From Chitinispirillales bacterium (GTDB taxonomy: Bacteria > Fibrobacterota > Chitinivibrionia > Chitinivibrionales > Chitinispirillaceae): a stretch of DNA of 64,000 bases. Below are positions 1-10,200 of this stretch, piece after piece; the stretch's first letter is position 1; every line of letters begins with the position of its first letter. A program made the position numbers and the translations under genes. Location: contig JAIRVB010000011.1 of the NCBI GenBank assembly GCA_031254105.1, positions 41,410 to 105,409 of the forward strand, in the 5' to 3' direction. A model generated the notes under the pieces. That model was not told the DNA's origin, searched no databases, and worked only from the letters and a program-made list of their open reading frames with translations.

Positions 1-1
1 A

Positions 2-1243
2 CACTTTAAGAATATTGACCAGTGGTGTGATGAGATCCCTCATGTTAAAAAGATGGGGTTTAATGCGCTGTTTGTCAATCCATTTCATGAGACCGGGTTC
101 TCAGGCAGTTTGTACGCTGTAAAGAATTATTATAAGTTAAATCCGCTTTTTCTGAAAGAGGGGCAGGAACCTTCCGACTTTGCGCCGCTTAAGCGTTTTG
201 TTGATGTGTGTCAAAAAGCCGGGTTACAGCTTATTATGGATCTTGTAATCAATCATACAGCTTTTGACGCTGATCTTACAAAAACGAATCCTCAGTGGTA
301 TAAGCATGAAAAGGATGGCAAGCTTTCAAGTCCATTTGCCGTTGATCCGGACAATCCATCAAATATTACAGTATGGGGAGACTTGGCCACGATTGATAAT
401 AAATTCAGTACCGATAAGAAAAACTTGTGGGCGTACTGGGACTCGCTTGTCGCGTATTTTCAGCAGATGGATATTTCGGGATACCGCTGCGACGCGGCTT
501 ATCAGGTACCTGCGCAGTTATGGGCATTTCTTATAAGCGCGGCAAAAAAACGCAATAATAATACAAGGTTTTACGCGGAGACTTTAGGCTGTCAGGTGTG
601 CGAAATTGAGGCTTTAGGCGTTGCTGGATTTGACTATCTGTTCAATTCGTCAAAGTGGTGGCAATTTGATAAACCCTGGGCTCTTGAGCAGCATGAGCTC
701 GGCAAAAAAATCGCGCCGTCGGTCTCCTTCCCTGAATCTCATGATACGGAACGTTTCGCAAGCGTCCCGCCCGGTTCATCACAGGCGCAGAAGTTTCGTT
801 ACGCTGTCGCCGCTATATTTTCAAAAGGGCTTTTGATGCCTCAGGGCTATGAGTTTGGCGCGACAACCCGTATGGATGTGGTCAGGGGTACCCCTAATGA
901 CGTTGACGTACACAAATGGGATTTAAGCGCGTGGATCGCAAAAATCAACCATCTTAAGACTACAATAAAAATATTGGAAGAAGAGGGCAGCTGGAGGGCG
1001 CTGAGTGATTTCCGTCATCCTTTTATCTTCCTCGAAAAGAAAAGTGATCTGGGTAATGAAAGTGTATTTGTGTGTATAAACAAGAATATGACATCCGAAA
1101 CGCGTGTAGAGTCATGGGCGCTTCCTTCTGAGATTAAGCAGTGCGGCAAAGCTCTGCAGCTTATTCCTGAAGAGATGCCTGAAGGGAAGATACCCGATGG
1201 ATTTATGCTTGAACCGGCTGATATTATTCTGTTTTTCAAGTAA
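2..1243 (+). CDS. GH13 alpha-amylase-family glycosidase, 5' end outside window
   Basis: The reading frame is already open at base 2, so the gene starts upstream of the window; the first internal ATG is at 53. Counting from that ATG, the GH13 hallmarks are present: region I DLVINH (63-68), the nucleophile in GYRCDAAY (D147), the acid/base glutamate in FYAETLG (E176) and the transition-state stabiliser in ESHDTERF (H230, D231). All three catalytic acids are intact, so an active alpha-glucan hydrolase or transferase is expected. The sequence around the active site is unlike classical secreted amylases and somewhat recalls maltosyltransferase-type or intracellular enzymes; the exact specificity cannot be decided. 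The C-terminal 90 residues fit a small beta-domain. No neighbour points to a glycogen operon inside the window. Confidence 0.85.
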   Translation, partial: HFKNIDQWCDEIPHVKKMGFNALFVNPFHETGFSGSLYAVKNYYKLNPLFLKEGQEPSDFAPLKRFVDVCQKAGLQLIMDLVINHTAFDADLTKTNPQWYKHEKDGKLSSPFAVDPDNPSNITVWGDLATIDNKFSTDKKNLWAYWDSLVAYFQQMDISGYRCDAAYQVPAQLWAFLISAAKKRNNNTRFYAETLGCQVCEIEALGVAGFDYLFNSSKWWQFDKPWALEQHELGKKIAPSVSFPESHDTERFASVPPGSSQAQKFRYAVAAIFSKGLLMPQGYEFGATTRMDVVRGTPNDVDVHKWDLSAWIAKINHLKTTIKILEEEGSWRALSDFRHPFIFLEKKSDLGNESVFVCINKNMTSETRVESWALPSEIKQCGKALQLIPEEMPEGKIPDGFMLEPADIILFFK

Positions 1244-1386
1244 TAAGCCCAGATTGTTCATTAGAATTTTATAATATTTGGACAACAGCTATTCTCTCCC
1301 TCACCGCGCGCTGGAGGTGCGCACAGCCGCTTCGGTTGTCGTTAAAGTCCTGTGTTTCAACACGGGGGCTGGCGGGAAGCGCGCAG

Positions 1387-1406
1387 GGGCGTTGCTCGCA
1401 ACGCCC
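1387..1406. repeat. REP-like palindrome in a 307-bp spacer
   Basis: Between the GH13 gene and the next gene (1244-1550) no convincing gene is seen. The spacer is GC-richer than its surroundings and packed with small inverted repeats. The clearest is GGGCGTTGC, two bases, then GCAACGCCC, preceded by GCGCAG and followed by GTAC. A near-identical copy of the core with the same GTAC downstream lies at 24486-24504. Related CGCAGGGGCG starts occur at 28311 and 36108. This looks like a dispersed REP-type element. Confidence 0.6.
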
Positions 1407-1550
1407 GTACAGTTTGCCGGCAGAGGCAAGCGCCGGGTTTTTGCGTGTGGCTCTTCAGGGCACGTAGAAAGTCATAATGGGAAATTGGGAATAAATTATT
1501 TTAAATATCTCAGTCAACCGAAGCGTTAATACGGATTACGGAATTTGTTT

Positions 1551-2078
1551 ATGAATTGTGCAGAAAAAAAAGCTTTGTTTCTGGATCGTGACGGCATTAT
1601 TAATGAAGATTGCCGTTATCCTCACAAGCCTGAGCAGATTGTTTTTAAAGAGGGGATATTTGAACTTTGCCGTTATGCTGCCGCAAAGGGATATATTATT
1701 GTGGTTGTCACAAATCAGGCAGGGGTGGCAAAAGGGTATTTTACTGAAGATGATGTTAAAACTCTTCATATATGGATGAGTGAGCGGTTTAAAGAGAATG
1801 GCGTTGAGATAACTGCCTTTTACTACTGCCCGTTTCATCCAAAAGGGGTTATTGAAAGTTACCGGTTCGACAGTGACTGCCGCAAGCCTGAACCGGGAAT
1901 GCTATTGCGGGCGAGCATAGATCATGGAATTGATATTGGAAGGTCACTTATGGTTGGGGATAAGGAATCGGATAGAATCGCGCTGAGTGAGCTTAAGAGT
2001 ATTGTGCTTAAGAGTGATTACGTTAAGAGCGGTTATGATATCGAATCTCTGAAAGACGTTTACGAATATTTGAGTTAG
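1551..2078 (+). CDS. gmhB: D-glycero-D-manno-heptose 1,7-bisphosphate 7-phosphatase-like HAD phosphatase
   Basis: A HAD-IIIA hydrolase of about 175 residues, the usual GmhB length. It shows the catalytic motif FLDRDGIIN (the two aspartates at residues 12 and 14), the Thr motif VTNQAG, a zinc-loop-like YYCPFHPKG with downstream Cys, the KPEPGM lysine motif and the acidic VGDKESD motif. GmhB removes the C7 phosphate in the ADP-heptose pathway for LPS inner core. The ATG at 1551 is chosen over a TTG two codons upstream; neither has a strong Shine-Dalgarno. The gene sits 15 bp before the next gene and may be cotranscribed with it. A histidinol-phosphatase-type role is possible, but the loop spacing favours heptose phosphatase. 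Confidence 0.8.
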   Translation: MNCAEKKALFLDRDGIINEDCRYPHKPEQIVFKEGIFELCRYAAAKGYIIVVVTNQAGVAKGYFTEDDVKTLHIWMSERFKENGVEITAFYYCPFHPKGVIESYRFDSDCRKPEPGMLLRASIDHGIDIGRSLMVGDKESDRIALSELKSIVLKSDYVKSGYDIESLKDVYEYLS

Positions 2079-2093
2079 GAGAGCGGCTCTGTT

Positions 2094-4550
2094 ATGGCGA
2101 ATAGCAGTCTTAGTGTAAAAAAAGAGGAAAAAAGGACAACATCGGCGCCGCAAGATACTAGCGGGTTTAAGCACTGGAGTCTGCTTTGTATAGGGATTCT
2201 ATTTATTGTCACAACGGTTGTATTTTCCTCATTTGTATTTTCTGACAAAATGCTTGTTGCTTCAGACCAGATGCAAAGCGTTGATATGAAGCAGCATCTG
2301 GCAAACAGCTTTGTGGAGCATAAACAGTTTCCTGCCTGGCTAAGCACACGCCTTGCGGGTATGCCTTCCGTTGACGCGCTTTTTGGCGACGCGCTCTATC
2401 CTCCTACTACGGTTATGCGGCCGTTTGTTCCGGCGTACCGCATTTTTGGCATTCAGATGGTACTGCACATTTTTATAGCCGGCGCGTTTTTCTTTTTTAT
2501 GATGCGTAAATCATTTGGAACGGGACGCCTTACTGCGTTCACCGGCGCGATGTTTTATATGTTAAGCCCGCAGTTTGTAAGCCATGTACAGCCCGGCCAT
2601 GACGGAAAGATGTTTGTTATTGCGTGGCTGCCATTTGTAATTTGGCGGCTGCGTTCGCTTTTGAGTCTGCCTACCTTGCGCAACGCGGCCCTTATGGGTC
2701 TTGGCATCGCCATGATGATACTTACATCTCATATTCAGATGACTTACTTTGTGCTATGGGGTGTTTTTCTCTACTGGGTGACTGATACCGTTTTAACTAT
2801 TGTCAACAAAGAAAAAATAAACGCGATTCTCACCAAAGGCGCGTTTTTCTGGACAGCGGTAATATTTGGCCTTGGAATTTCATTTGTCCAGTTTTTCCCA
2901 TCGTTCATGTATGTCAGGGAGGCGTTTTCTGTAAGAGGAATTGACCGCGGGTTTGAACATGCCGCTTCCTGGTCTATGCACTGGGCGGAATTTTTCTCGT
3001 TGTGGGTGCATGAGTTTGGTAACGCTCTGCAATATTATTGGGGGCAGAACTATTTCAAGCTCAATACCGAGTATGCCGGAGCGATACCGCTGCTGCTTTC
3101 TGTACTGGCGGTTGTGAGCAAGCCTAAAAGTGTGTGGCGTATATTTTGGGCGGCTATATCGATTTTGGCTGCAGGTTACGCTCTTGGGGCAAATACACCG
3201 CTTTTTAACGTACTGTATCATATTATCCCCGGAGTAAAAAGCTTCCGCGCGCCGAGTATGATAATGTTCTGGTTTACGTTTGGAACAATACTTCTTTCAC
3301 TCTACTTTGTTAAGGATCTGCTTGGCGGCAGGTTTAATTTAGACGGGGAGAAAAAGCGAAAGTGGACGCTTGGCCTTTGGGGCGCAGTAGGAGCTGTTAC
3401 TCTTATTGCCATATTGTTTTCGATTGAATCGTTTGTAAGCGGTTTCAGCCGGTCGATGATAGGCGGAGGAGACGCGCATAGGGTTTTTAAAATTAATTTC
3501 GCTGAAAAATTTGTTCCTGCCCTGTGGCTTTGGTGGTTCTTCTGCGCTTTGTCACTGGGAATGCTTTTGGCTGTTGTTAATGGAAAACTAAAACCTGCGG
3601 TACTCGTTTTTACGCTGCTTGGCTTAAGTGTGGTAGATATGATAAAGGTGAACAGCCAGTTTATAGAAGTTGATAATCCGCGTAAATATTTTTACACCAA
3701 TGACGCTACGCTCAATGAACTAAAAAGTGAGTTTCAAAAAGCGCCATTCAGAGTTTTTTCAGTTCCGCGGACATTCCCGACACAGAATCAGGAGGGGGTA
3801 TATGGGCTTGAGGGTGTGGGAGGATTTCACGACAATGAGCTGAATTCCTACCGTGCGTTCAGAGGAGATCAGGGCGATTCACACTATTTGGAAAATATCA
3901 CAGAGGTTTCTGCGGATGGCCGTCAGATGAGCCTGAGTATGGCAAAGATGATTGGCAATACTCCGTTTCTTGACCTGGCTGATGTTGGTTACGTGCTTCT
4001 GCGCGCAGGGTCGGGTGGGATTACCAAAGTGAAAAATCATACCTCTCTGGGACGCTTGTCTTATGCGAGTGATTATGTAGTGATGCCAGAGGAACAGGTG
4101 ACTGGCGCGCTCAGGTCAGGTTCTTATAATTACAGAACCACAGTGGCTCTTCTTGAGGAACCGCAGCTTCCATTCTCATCAGTAAAAGAGACAGATTCTG
4201 ATGGACATTCCGCAAAACAGTTGAAAGTTGATTGGAAAAAATATTCACCAAATGTAAGAATCGCTTCTGTCACAATGCCCGCGGATGGATTCCTCAGAAT
4301 TTCAGAGGTTTACTATCCGGGGTGGCGCATCAGCGTAAATGGATCTCCTGTCAAATACTATCGCAGCGACATGACATGGATCGCGGTTGCGCTTAAGGCC
4401 GGAAGCTACGAGGTGCTCATGGAACCAAAGTCACTTTATATGGACAATGCCCTTAAGGTATCGCTTGCGTTTACAGCCATAGCGGCTGTGGTTTTGATTT
4501 TACCTTTTGTCAGGAAAAATAGAAACCGTATTATGAAGGCCAAGATATAG
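2094..4550 (+). CDS. YfhO-family polytopic membrane protein
   Basis: An 818-residue inner-membrane protein. After a hydrophilic stretch of about 25 residues come roughly twelve hydrophobic helices, then an extracytoplasmic domain of about 280 residues and a last helix near the C-terminus (about residues 785-805) followed by a basic tail. The segment VASDQMQSVDMKQH after helix 1, the repeated Trp/Phe-rich loops and the C-terminal YYPGWRISVNG block are typical of the YfhO family, GT-C-like proteins linked in Gram-positives to glycosylation of cell-wall polymers. A glycosyltransferase-like role in envelope modification is inferred. An AGGAGAG ribosome binding site precedes the ATG. It directly follows the heptose phosphatase gene, consistent with an envelope-sugar theme. 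Confidence 0.75.
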   Translation: MANSSLSVKKEEKRTTSAPQDTSGFKHWSLLCIGILFIVTTVVFSSFVFSDKMLVASDQMQSVDMKQHLANSFVEHKQFPAWLSTRLAGMPSVDALFGDALYPPTTVMRPFVPAYRIFGIQMVLHIFIAGAFFFFMMRKSFGTGRLTAFTGAMFYMLSPQFVSHVQPGHDGKMFVIAWLPFVIWRLRSLLSLPTLRNAALMGLGIAMMILTSHIQMTYFVLWGVFLYWVTDTVLTIVNKEKINAILTKGAFFWTAVIFGLGISFVQFFPSFMYVREAFSVRGIDRGFEHAASWSMHWAEFFSLWVHEFGNALQYYWGQNYFKLNTEYAGAIPLLLSVLAVVSKPKSVWRIFWAAISILAAGYALGANTPLFNVLYHIIPGVKSFRAPSMIMFWFTFGTILLSLYFVKDLLGGRFNLDGEKKRKWTLGLWGAVGAVTLIAILFSIESFVSGFSRSMIGGGDAHRVFKINFAEKFVPALWLWWFFCALSLGMLLAVVNGKLKPAVLVFTLLGLSVVDMIKVNSQFIEVDNPRKYFYTNDATLNELKSEFQKAPFRVFSVPRTFPTQNQEGVYGLEGVGGFHDNELNSYRAFRGDQGDSHYLENITEVSADGRQMSLSMAKMIGNTPFLDLADVGYVLLRAGSGGITKVKNHTSLGRLSYASDYVVMPEEQVTGALRSGSYNYRTTVALLEEPQLPFSSVKETDSDGHSAKQLKVDWKKYSPNVRIASVTMPADGFLRISEVYYPGWRISVNGSPVKYYRSDMTWIAVALKAGSYEVLMEPKSLYMDNALKVSLAFTAIAAVVLILPFVRKNRNRIMKAKI

Positions 4551-4690
4551 TTATTCTATTAAAAATAATTTGATTGCACTTGAGTATATCTTCCGGCATC
4601 GTTCTCTCGCGAAGGCGGTATCGGGGTTATCGGGCTGTAAGACAACCTATTGTTCCGATTTTTTGTTCTGAATTCACAGAGAAGAACAGT

Positions 4691-4731
4691 AGGCCCCGCT
4701 TTCGCGGGGCGGCGTGAGGGCGGCCTTTTTT
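4691..4731 (+). terminator. Rho-independent terminator after the YfhO-like gene
   Basis: A GCCCCGC stem, TTTC loop and GCGGGGC stem (4693-4710) is followed by a second half that lets outer AGGCC pair with GGCCT, ending in six T residues (4726-4731). The rest of the 240-bp spacer (4551-4790) shows no gene; it contains a REP-like GCGAAGGCGG segment near 4610. Confidence 0.6.
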
Positions 4732-4790
4732 ACTGATGGATCGACTATATCTCAAATTTCTCAAAGCTAACCAAAAAACTGACTTAAAAA

Positions 4791-6461
4791 ATGAATTTAC
4801 AAAATCCGTTAATTGTACAGAGTAACAGCGCCATTCTTCTTGAGGTAAATAACCCGCTGTTTGTTGAGGCGCGTAACGCTGTAAGCCAGTTCGCTCATCT
4901 TGACAAAAGTCCTGAATATATTCACAGTTACTCCATAACGCCTCTCTCTTTATGGAATGCCGCCTCTATGGGACTAAGCGCGCTTGATGTTGAGGCGCGG
5001 CTTGAAAAATTTTCCAAGTATCCGCTTCCGCGCAATGTTGTTGATGATATAAAAGAGTTAATGGGGCGTTACGGCAAGTTGATACTTGAAAGTGCAGGCA
5101 ATACAGGGTTAGTGCTTCGCAGTGGGGATGAGAAGACGCTTGCGCATCTTTGTAAACACCCTGATTTAAAGCCGCTTGTCGGACAGTGGGTTGATAAAAA
5201 CAGTGTTGAGGTTCCTGCTCGGTATCGCGGGCTTATAAAGCAGGTGCTTATCAATCTTGGGTATCCGGCGCATGACAAAGCTGGATATGTGGACGGTGAC
5301 CCTTTTTCTATAGGCTTAAGAGAAACTACCGGCGCAGGGTCTGATTTTGTTATCAGAGAGTATCAGCGTCAGGCGGCTGACAGCTTTATTGGCAACGCGG
5401 CCTCTCCCGGCGGGAGCGGCGTGGTTGTGCTGCCTTGCGGCGCGGGTAAGACCATAGTGGGAATTTACGCTATGAGTTTATTAAAACGACGCACGCTTAT
5501 TTTAGTTACAAACGTCACAGCCGCGCGTCAATGGAAAAGAGAGATTCTCGACAAAACATCTTTATCGGAAGATGACATAGGTGAATACAGCGGTGAAGTT
5601 AAGGAGATAAAACCTGTAACGCTTGCCACTTACCAGATTCTTACCTACCGTAAATCAAGGCAGGGAGCTTTCCTGCACTATGATATTTTTAATTGTCAAA
5701 ACTGGGGTTTGATTATTTATGATGAGGTGCATCTGCTTCCGGCTCCTGTTTTTAAATTTACAGCGGATATTCAGGCGCGCCGCCGCCTTGGGCTGACTGC
5801 TACGCTTGTGAGGGAAGATGGATACGAGAACGATGTGTTCACACTCATCGGCCCTAAAAAATTTGATGTACCCTGGAAAGATCTTGAGCGTCAGGGGTGG
5901 ATTGCTACCGCAAAGTGCGTAGAGGTGCGTGTTGACCTGCCGCAGGCTGAAAAGCTTCAGTATCTCTCCCTTACCCCAAGGCAGCAGATCCGTCTTGCTT
6001 ACGAAAACCCAAGCAAACTTGCCGTAGCTAAGCAGATTGTTGATGACCACAAAGGCGATAATATTTTGATAATAGGTCAATACATCTCGCAGCTTGAATC
6101 TTTTGCAAAGGAGTTTGAAGCGCCGATTATCACAGGCGCTACGCCCAATAAACGCCGTGAAGAACTTTACAGAGGGTTCAGGGAGGGCGAAATAAAGGTA
6201 CTGATACTTTCTAAGGTGGGCAATTTCGCGATCGATCTTCCGGACGCCAATGTGGCGATTCAGATCTCCGGCTCCTTTGGATCACGCCAGGAGGAGGCGC
6301 AGAGGCTTGGTAGAATACTGCGTCCCAAAAAACGGGGCGGGCAGGCAGTGTTCTATTCTATCGTTACAAGAGAATCAAAAGAGCTGGATTTTGCCATGAA
6401 CCGTCAGATGTTTTTGACGGAGCAGGGGTATTGTTATGATATACAATATGTGGAGGATTAG
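4791..6461 (+). CDS. XPB/Rad25-like superfamily 2 DNA helicase
   Basis: A 556-residue SF2 helicase. An N-terminal region of about 180 residues matches the XPB-type N-terminal layout. The helicase core then shows the Q-like motif REYQRQAA, Walker A LPCGAGKT (214-221), DEVH box (311-314), motif III LGLTATLVREDG and motif VI QEEAQRLGRILRPK. Bacterial XPB homologues unwind DNA 3'-5' and are thought to act in repair; the partner nuclease Bax1 known from archaea is not next to it here. No Shine-Dalgarno is visible before the ATG. It lies between a terminator and a 750-bp empty spacer, so it is probably monocistronic. Confidence 0.88.
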   Translation: MNLQNPLIVQSNSAILLEVNNPLFVEARNAVSQFAHLDKSPEYIHSYSITPLSLWNAASMGLSALDVEARLEKFSKYPLPRNVVDDIKELMGRYGKLILESAGNTGLVLRSGDEKTLAHLCKHPDLKPLVGQWVDKNSVEVPARYRGLIKQVLINLGYPAHDKAGYVDGDPFSIGLRETTGAGSDFVIREYQRQAADSFIGNAASPGGSGVVVLPCGAGKTIVGIYAMSLLKRRTLILVTNVTAARQWKREILDKTSLSEDDIGEYSGEVKEIKPVTLATYQILTYRKSRQGAFLHYDIFNCQNWGLIIYDEVHLLPAPVFKFTADIQARRRLGLTATLVREDGYENDVFTLIGPKKFDVPWKDLERQGWIATAKCVEVRVDLPQAEKLQYLSLTPRQQIRLAYENPSKLAVAKQIVDDHKGDNILIIGQYISQLESFAKEFEAPIITGATPNKRREELYRGFREGEIKVLILSKVGNFAIDLPDANVAIQISGSFGSRQEEAQRLGRILRPKKRGGQAVFYSIVTRESKELDFAMNRQMFLTEQGYCYDIQYVED

Positions 6462-7210
6462 AAGTAGGCGTCAAACCATAATCCTCCTTTTTCCACATAC
6501 CGCAATTAACTCCCACTCCAGTCTAAAAAAGAGTAAGCCGTCTAAACCGCAAAAGGTTTGAAAAATACCTCAAAATGAACTGTAATAAAATGGCTCTACT
6601 GATGAGACGATGACTATGGGACTGTTTTTTGGGCATAACATAAATACGGTATAATGGAAAATTTGGGCTTAACTCCCATTCAATTTTATTCGACAATGCG
6701 CAGTCAACAGAGACAATTTCCCTGTAGTCCAATAAATTTTTGATTTTAGTGGTATCTAAAATAAGGTGTTATTCGGTATTCATTCCCAATTGTCCGTTAG
6801 AATATTTTTTGAAAAATGAAAAGTATTATTCCTAATGGACACCATTAGAATAATGCATTGGCAGTTAATGAGTTATAAAAAATATCCGTTTACATAGCGT
6901 AGTTCAAATTCGGTTTATTGATTATTTATCCAAATCAAGTTATCAATTGCGAATACAAAGATTATGGGGCATTTGTTGTTTAATGGACAATTTGGAATAA
7001 AATTTACGGAGAAATTTTACATGCTCTCATAAATATATATCTTAAATGACAAGAAATACGGCATTGCTCAAAAAATATTTTTTAAAGAAATCTTGTTTTT
7101 CATTCTTGCCTGATGTATTTGTATATGATATACTAAATAAAAAGCAGGTTGTGCTTATCGTATATATCATACCATATATATAATGTAATAGTTAAGAGAG
7201 GGGAGTAGGG
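6462..7210. other. 750-bp AT-rich intergenic region
   Basis: No convincing gene. One short minus-strand frame (6523-6732) lacks a ribosome binding site and recognisable motifs. The stretch is strongly AT-rich with several imperfect inverted repeats around 6785-6850 (ATTCC and TTAGAAT motifs repeated in both orientations). It probably contains the promoter of the long TPR gene. Confidence 0.5.
7155..7184 (+). promoter_or_regulatory. Possible promoter of the TPR gene
   Basis: A perfect TATAAT (7179-7184) lies 26 bp before the ATG. The best -35 candidate at the proper distance is the poor TTATCG (7155-7160, 18-bp spacing). A GAGAGGGGAG ribosome binding site follows at about 7195-7206. Confidence 0.35.
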
Positions 7211-10200
7211 ATGATGATGTTGAAGAAGAGAAATGTGGCTGTTATGACGCTTTTGGTTGTGGCGTTAACCGCTTTTGGCAATGACGCGATGCAGAAAGCT
7301 CTTGATGGGAAGAAGTTTGATGAAGCTGTCAAACTGGGAGAGGCTATTTCTGCCGATTCGCGTACTGTTGAGCAGTGGATTAGCTTAGGGCTTGCCTATG
7401 AGGGTTTAAAGAACGCTGTTGAGGCTAAGAAAAGCTTTGAAGGCGCTATGCGGGCGAATCCAAGCCACCCCGGAGTGTATTTGGCTTATGGAAATTATGA
7501 ACTGAGAACCGGACAGAATCAGGATGCTATAAAGCATTTTCGGAGAAGCCATCTTCTTGAGTCCAGCGCTGCGGCGGCTGAGGGTATGGCTATAGCGGCA
7601 AGCCGCCTCAAAGATTGGGAAAGCGCCCGCGATGCCGCGGAATCGGCGATCTCTCTTAATCCTGACGCGCTTGAGTCCCGCAATATTTTGGCGACAATTC
7701 TTTTTGACGCCAAAAATTACGCGGCCGCCGCGCCTCATCTGGAGTATATAGCTTCCAAAAAGCCCAAAGAACTTGAAACATGGAGAAAACTTGTCGTCTG
7801 CTATGAAAGTACGAAAAACCGCGAGAAGCTTGCGTCTGTAGATCCGCAGATTATCGCACTTGACGCAAAGGATATCAAGTCCCGCCAGAGGCACGCTGAG
7901 TACTCTTTAGAAAAAAATGATACAAAAACAGCGCTCAATCTTTTTAAAGATCTGGCCCTGCTCACCCCTAACGATCCGAAGCCGTTTAAAAATCTCTATG
8001 AGGCTTCTCTTAAAGATGGTAACAAAAAGGATGGAATCCTCTATCTAAAAAATTATGTAGTTCTTGATTCAAGCGACGCTTCTGCGATACGTCAACTTGC
8101 GGATCTGCTCTTTGAGGCAAAGGATATGGACGGCGCTCTTGACGCGTACCGTAAAACTGTCAGACGTAACGCGAATGTCAAAGGCGTTTCCAAGAATTAC
8201 GCAACTATAGTTCTTGATAAGAAACTTGATGATGAAGCTTTAAGAGTGATACTAAGAGCTGTTACTCACAAGGAAGCCGATGCTATTATGTACGCCGCCG
8301 CCGGTGATATTTACACAAAGCGCAAAGATCATGCAAACGCTATAAAGATGTACGCCGCCGCTCTTGATCTCGACAAGCAGAATCTCGCTCTTCTTGTTAA
8401 GCTTGCCGAAGCGCAGGCAGCTTCGGGCGATATCAGAAACGCTATAATCTCCTATGAACAGATCGTTCTGCTTAATGATAAGGCTGTTAATGAGTATAAG
8501 ATACTTGCAGACCTCACCACCAGATCCGGCAAGGAGAAGGAGGGGATGGATATCTACAAAAAGTATTTAGTTAAAGCTCCAAACGATCAGGAGACCGCTT
8601 CAAGAATCGGTTTGTATGAATATAAGAATAAACAGCATAAGGAAGCGGTCAGTTTCCTTACAAAAGTGCGCGACGCCAAGCTCCTTACCACCGAAGTTCT
8701 GTTTGCGCTTGGGGATTCATATCACAAACTTGAGGATTGTAAAAACGCGATAGCCAGTTTCGAGAGGGTCAGAGCCGCGAAACCCTCTAATCAGGTGCTT
8801 GCTAATACTTTGAAGCCGCTGGCTGAATGTTATGAGAAAAACGGAGACAAGGCTAAGGCCGCCGAAGCGTACACCGCTTATACCGCGCTTCCAAATGTTA
8901 AGGACGCCGAAGCTTCCTATCTTAAAGCCTATCTTCGCGAAGATACGGATAAAGCCGGAGCGATCAGGATGTATGAGGCCAATACAAAGGAGTATCCCAG
9001 AGATTACCGCAGCTTTATGAGACTTGGACTTATTTATTCACAGGAAGCCGCTACTCTGCCGCAGGCTGTAACGAACCTTCGCACAGCTTCGATTCTGGCA
9101 GATACTGTCTCACTGATCTGGAAGACTCTGGGTGAGGTTCAGGGCAAGCTTAAGAACGCCGACGGAGAGCTGGCCGCTTATTCAAAGCTTCTTACTTTGC
9201 AGCCTAATGATGTTACCGCTAACAAGCGGGTCGGTACTATACAGATCAACCGTAAGCAGTTTGCTCCTGGTGTTGCAAGTCTCGAAAAAGTTGTAGCCGC
9301 TGATCCTAATGATTTTGAGGCGCGCATGCTGCTTGCGACAGGTTACGCAAGTACGAACCGTCCTAAGGAAGCGGCTGACCATTTCAGGAAAGCCAAAGAG
9401 CTTAAGGCTGATGATGTGTCTATCAGGCTCAGTCTTATTGACGCTCTTGGAAAGGCTGGAGATACTGCAGGGGTAAGGGAGGAGAGAAAATCGCTTTCTG
9501 AACTTGACCGCAGGATCGCTGCAACCGACAAAAAGAATATTGAGGCGCGTCAGCGTCTTATTGTTTACAGCATGGCTCAGAAGGACAACGGAACCGCCTA
9601 TGTTTTCCTTAATGAACTTGCGGAGCTTACTCCCAAAGATCAAAAGGTGTTCAAAAACCTCTATGATATTGCAATTGCCGGAGGTAAGAAAAAAGATGCT
9701 GTTAACTATCTCAGAAAGTATATCGCTTTAAAACCGGAAACAGCCGAGCCGCATAAAAATCTTGGACTTCTGCTTTTTGAAGAGAAGGATTTTGACGGCG
9801 CTCTTGTTGCTTTCAGAGAAGCCCGTAAACTCGACCCTCAGGTAAATGGTATCTATAAAGAGTTTATGACCATTCTCATACAGAAAAAACTTAATGATGA
9901 GATTCTTGTTGTCGGAAACGCAGCTATCGCCGCAAAAGAAATTGACGCGGCAGGCTATACTGCTATGGGCGATATCTACAGGGCGCAGAACAAGCATGCG
10001 GACGCGGTCAGAATGTATAAGGCAGCGCTTGACATAGATACTAAAAACGTGGCGCTTCTGGCGCTGTTTGCCGAAAGTCAGGCAAAGAGCGGCGATTTGA
10101 GAAACGCGGTTATCTCCTATGAGCAGGTTATCGCCATGAACCCTTCTGCTGTCAAGGAGTTCAAGGATCTTGGAGATATTCAGATGAGGCTTGGAAGTCA

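Noticed and set aside
1278..1529. 83-codon frame in the first spacer
   Set aside because: It translates the REP-like palindromes, has no ribosome binding site and no protein-like pattern.
6523..6732. 69-codon minus-strand frame
   Set aside because: No ribosome binding site, AT-rich DNA and no recognisable motif.
7406..7894. Long antisense frames inside the TPR gene
   Set aside because: The repetitive, biased codons of the TPR gene create open frames on the other strand; none shows a start signal.
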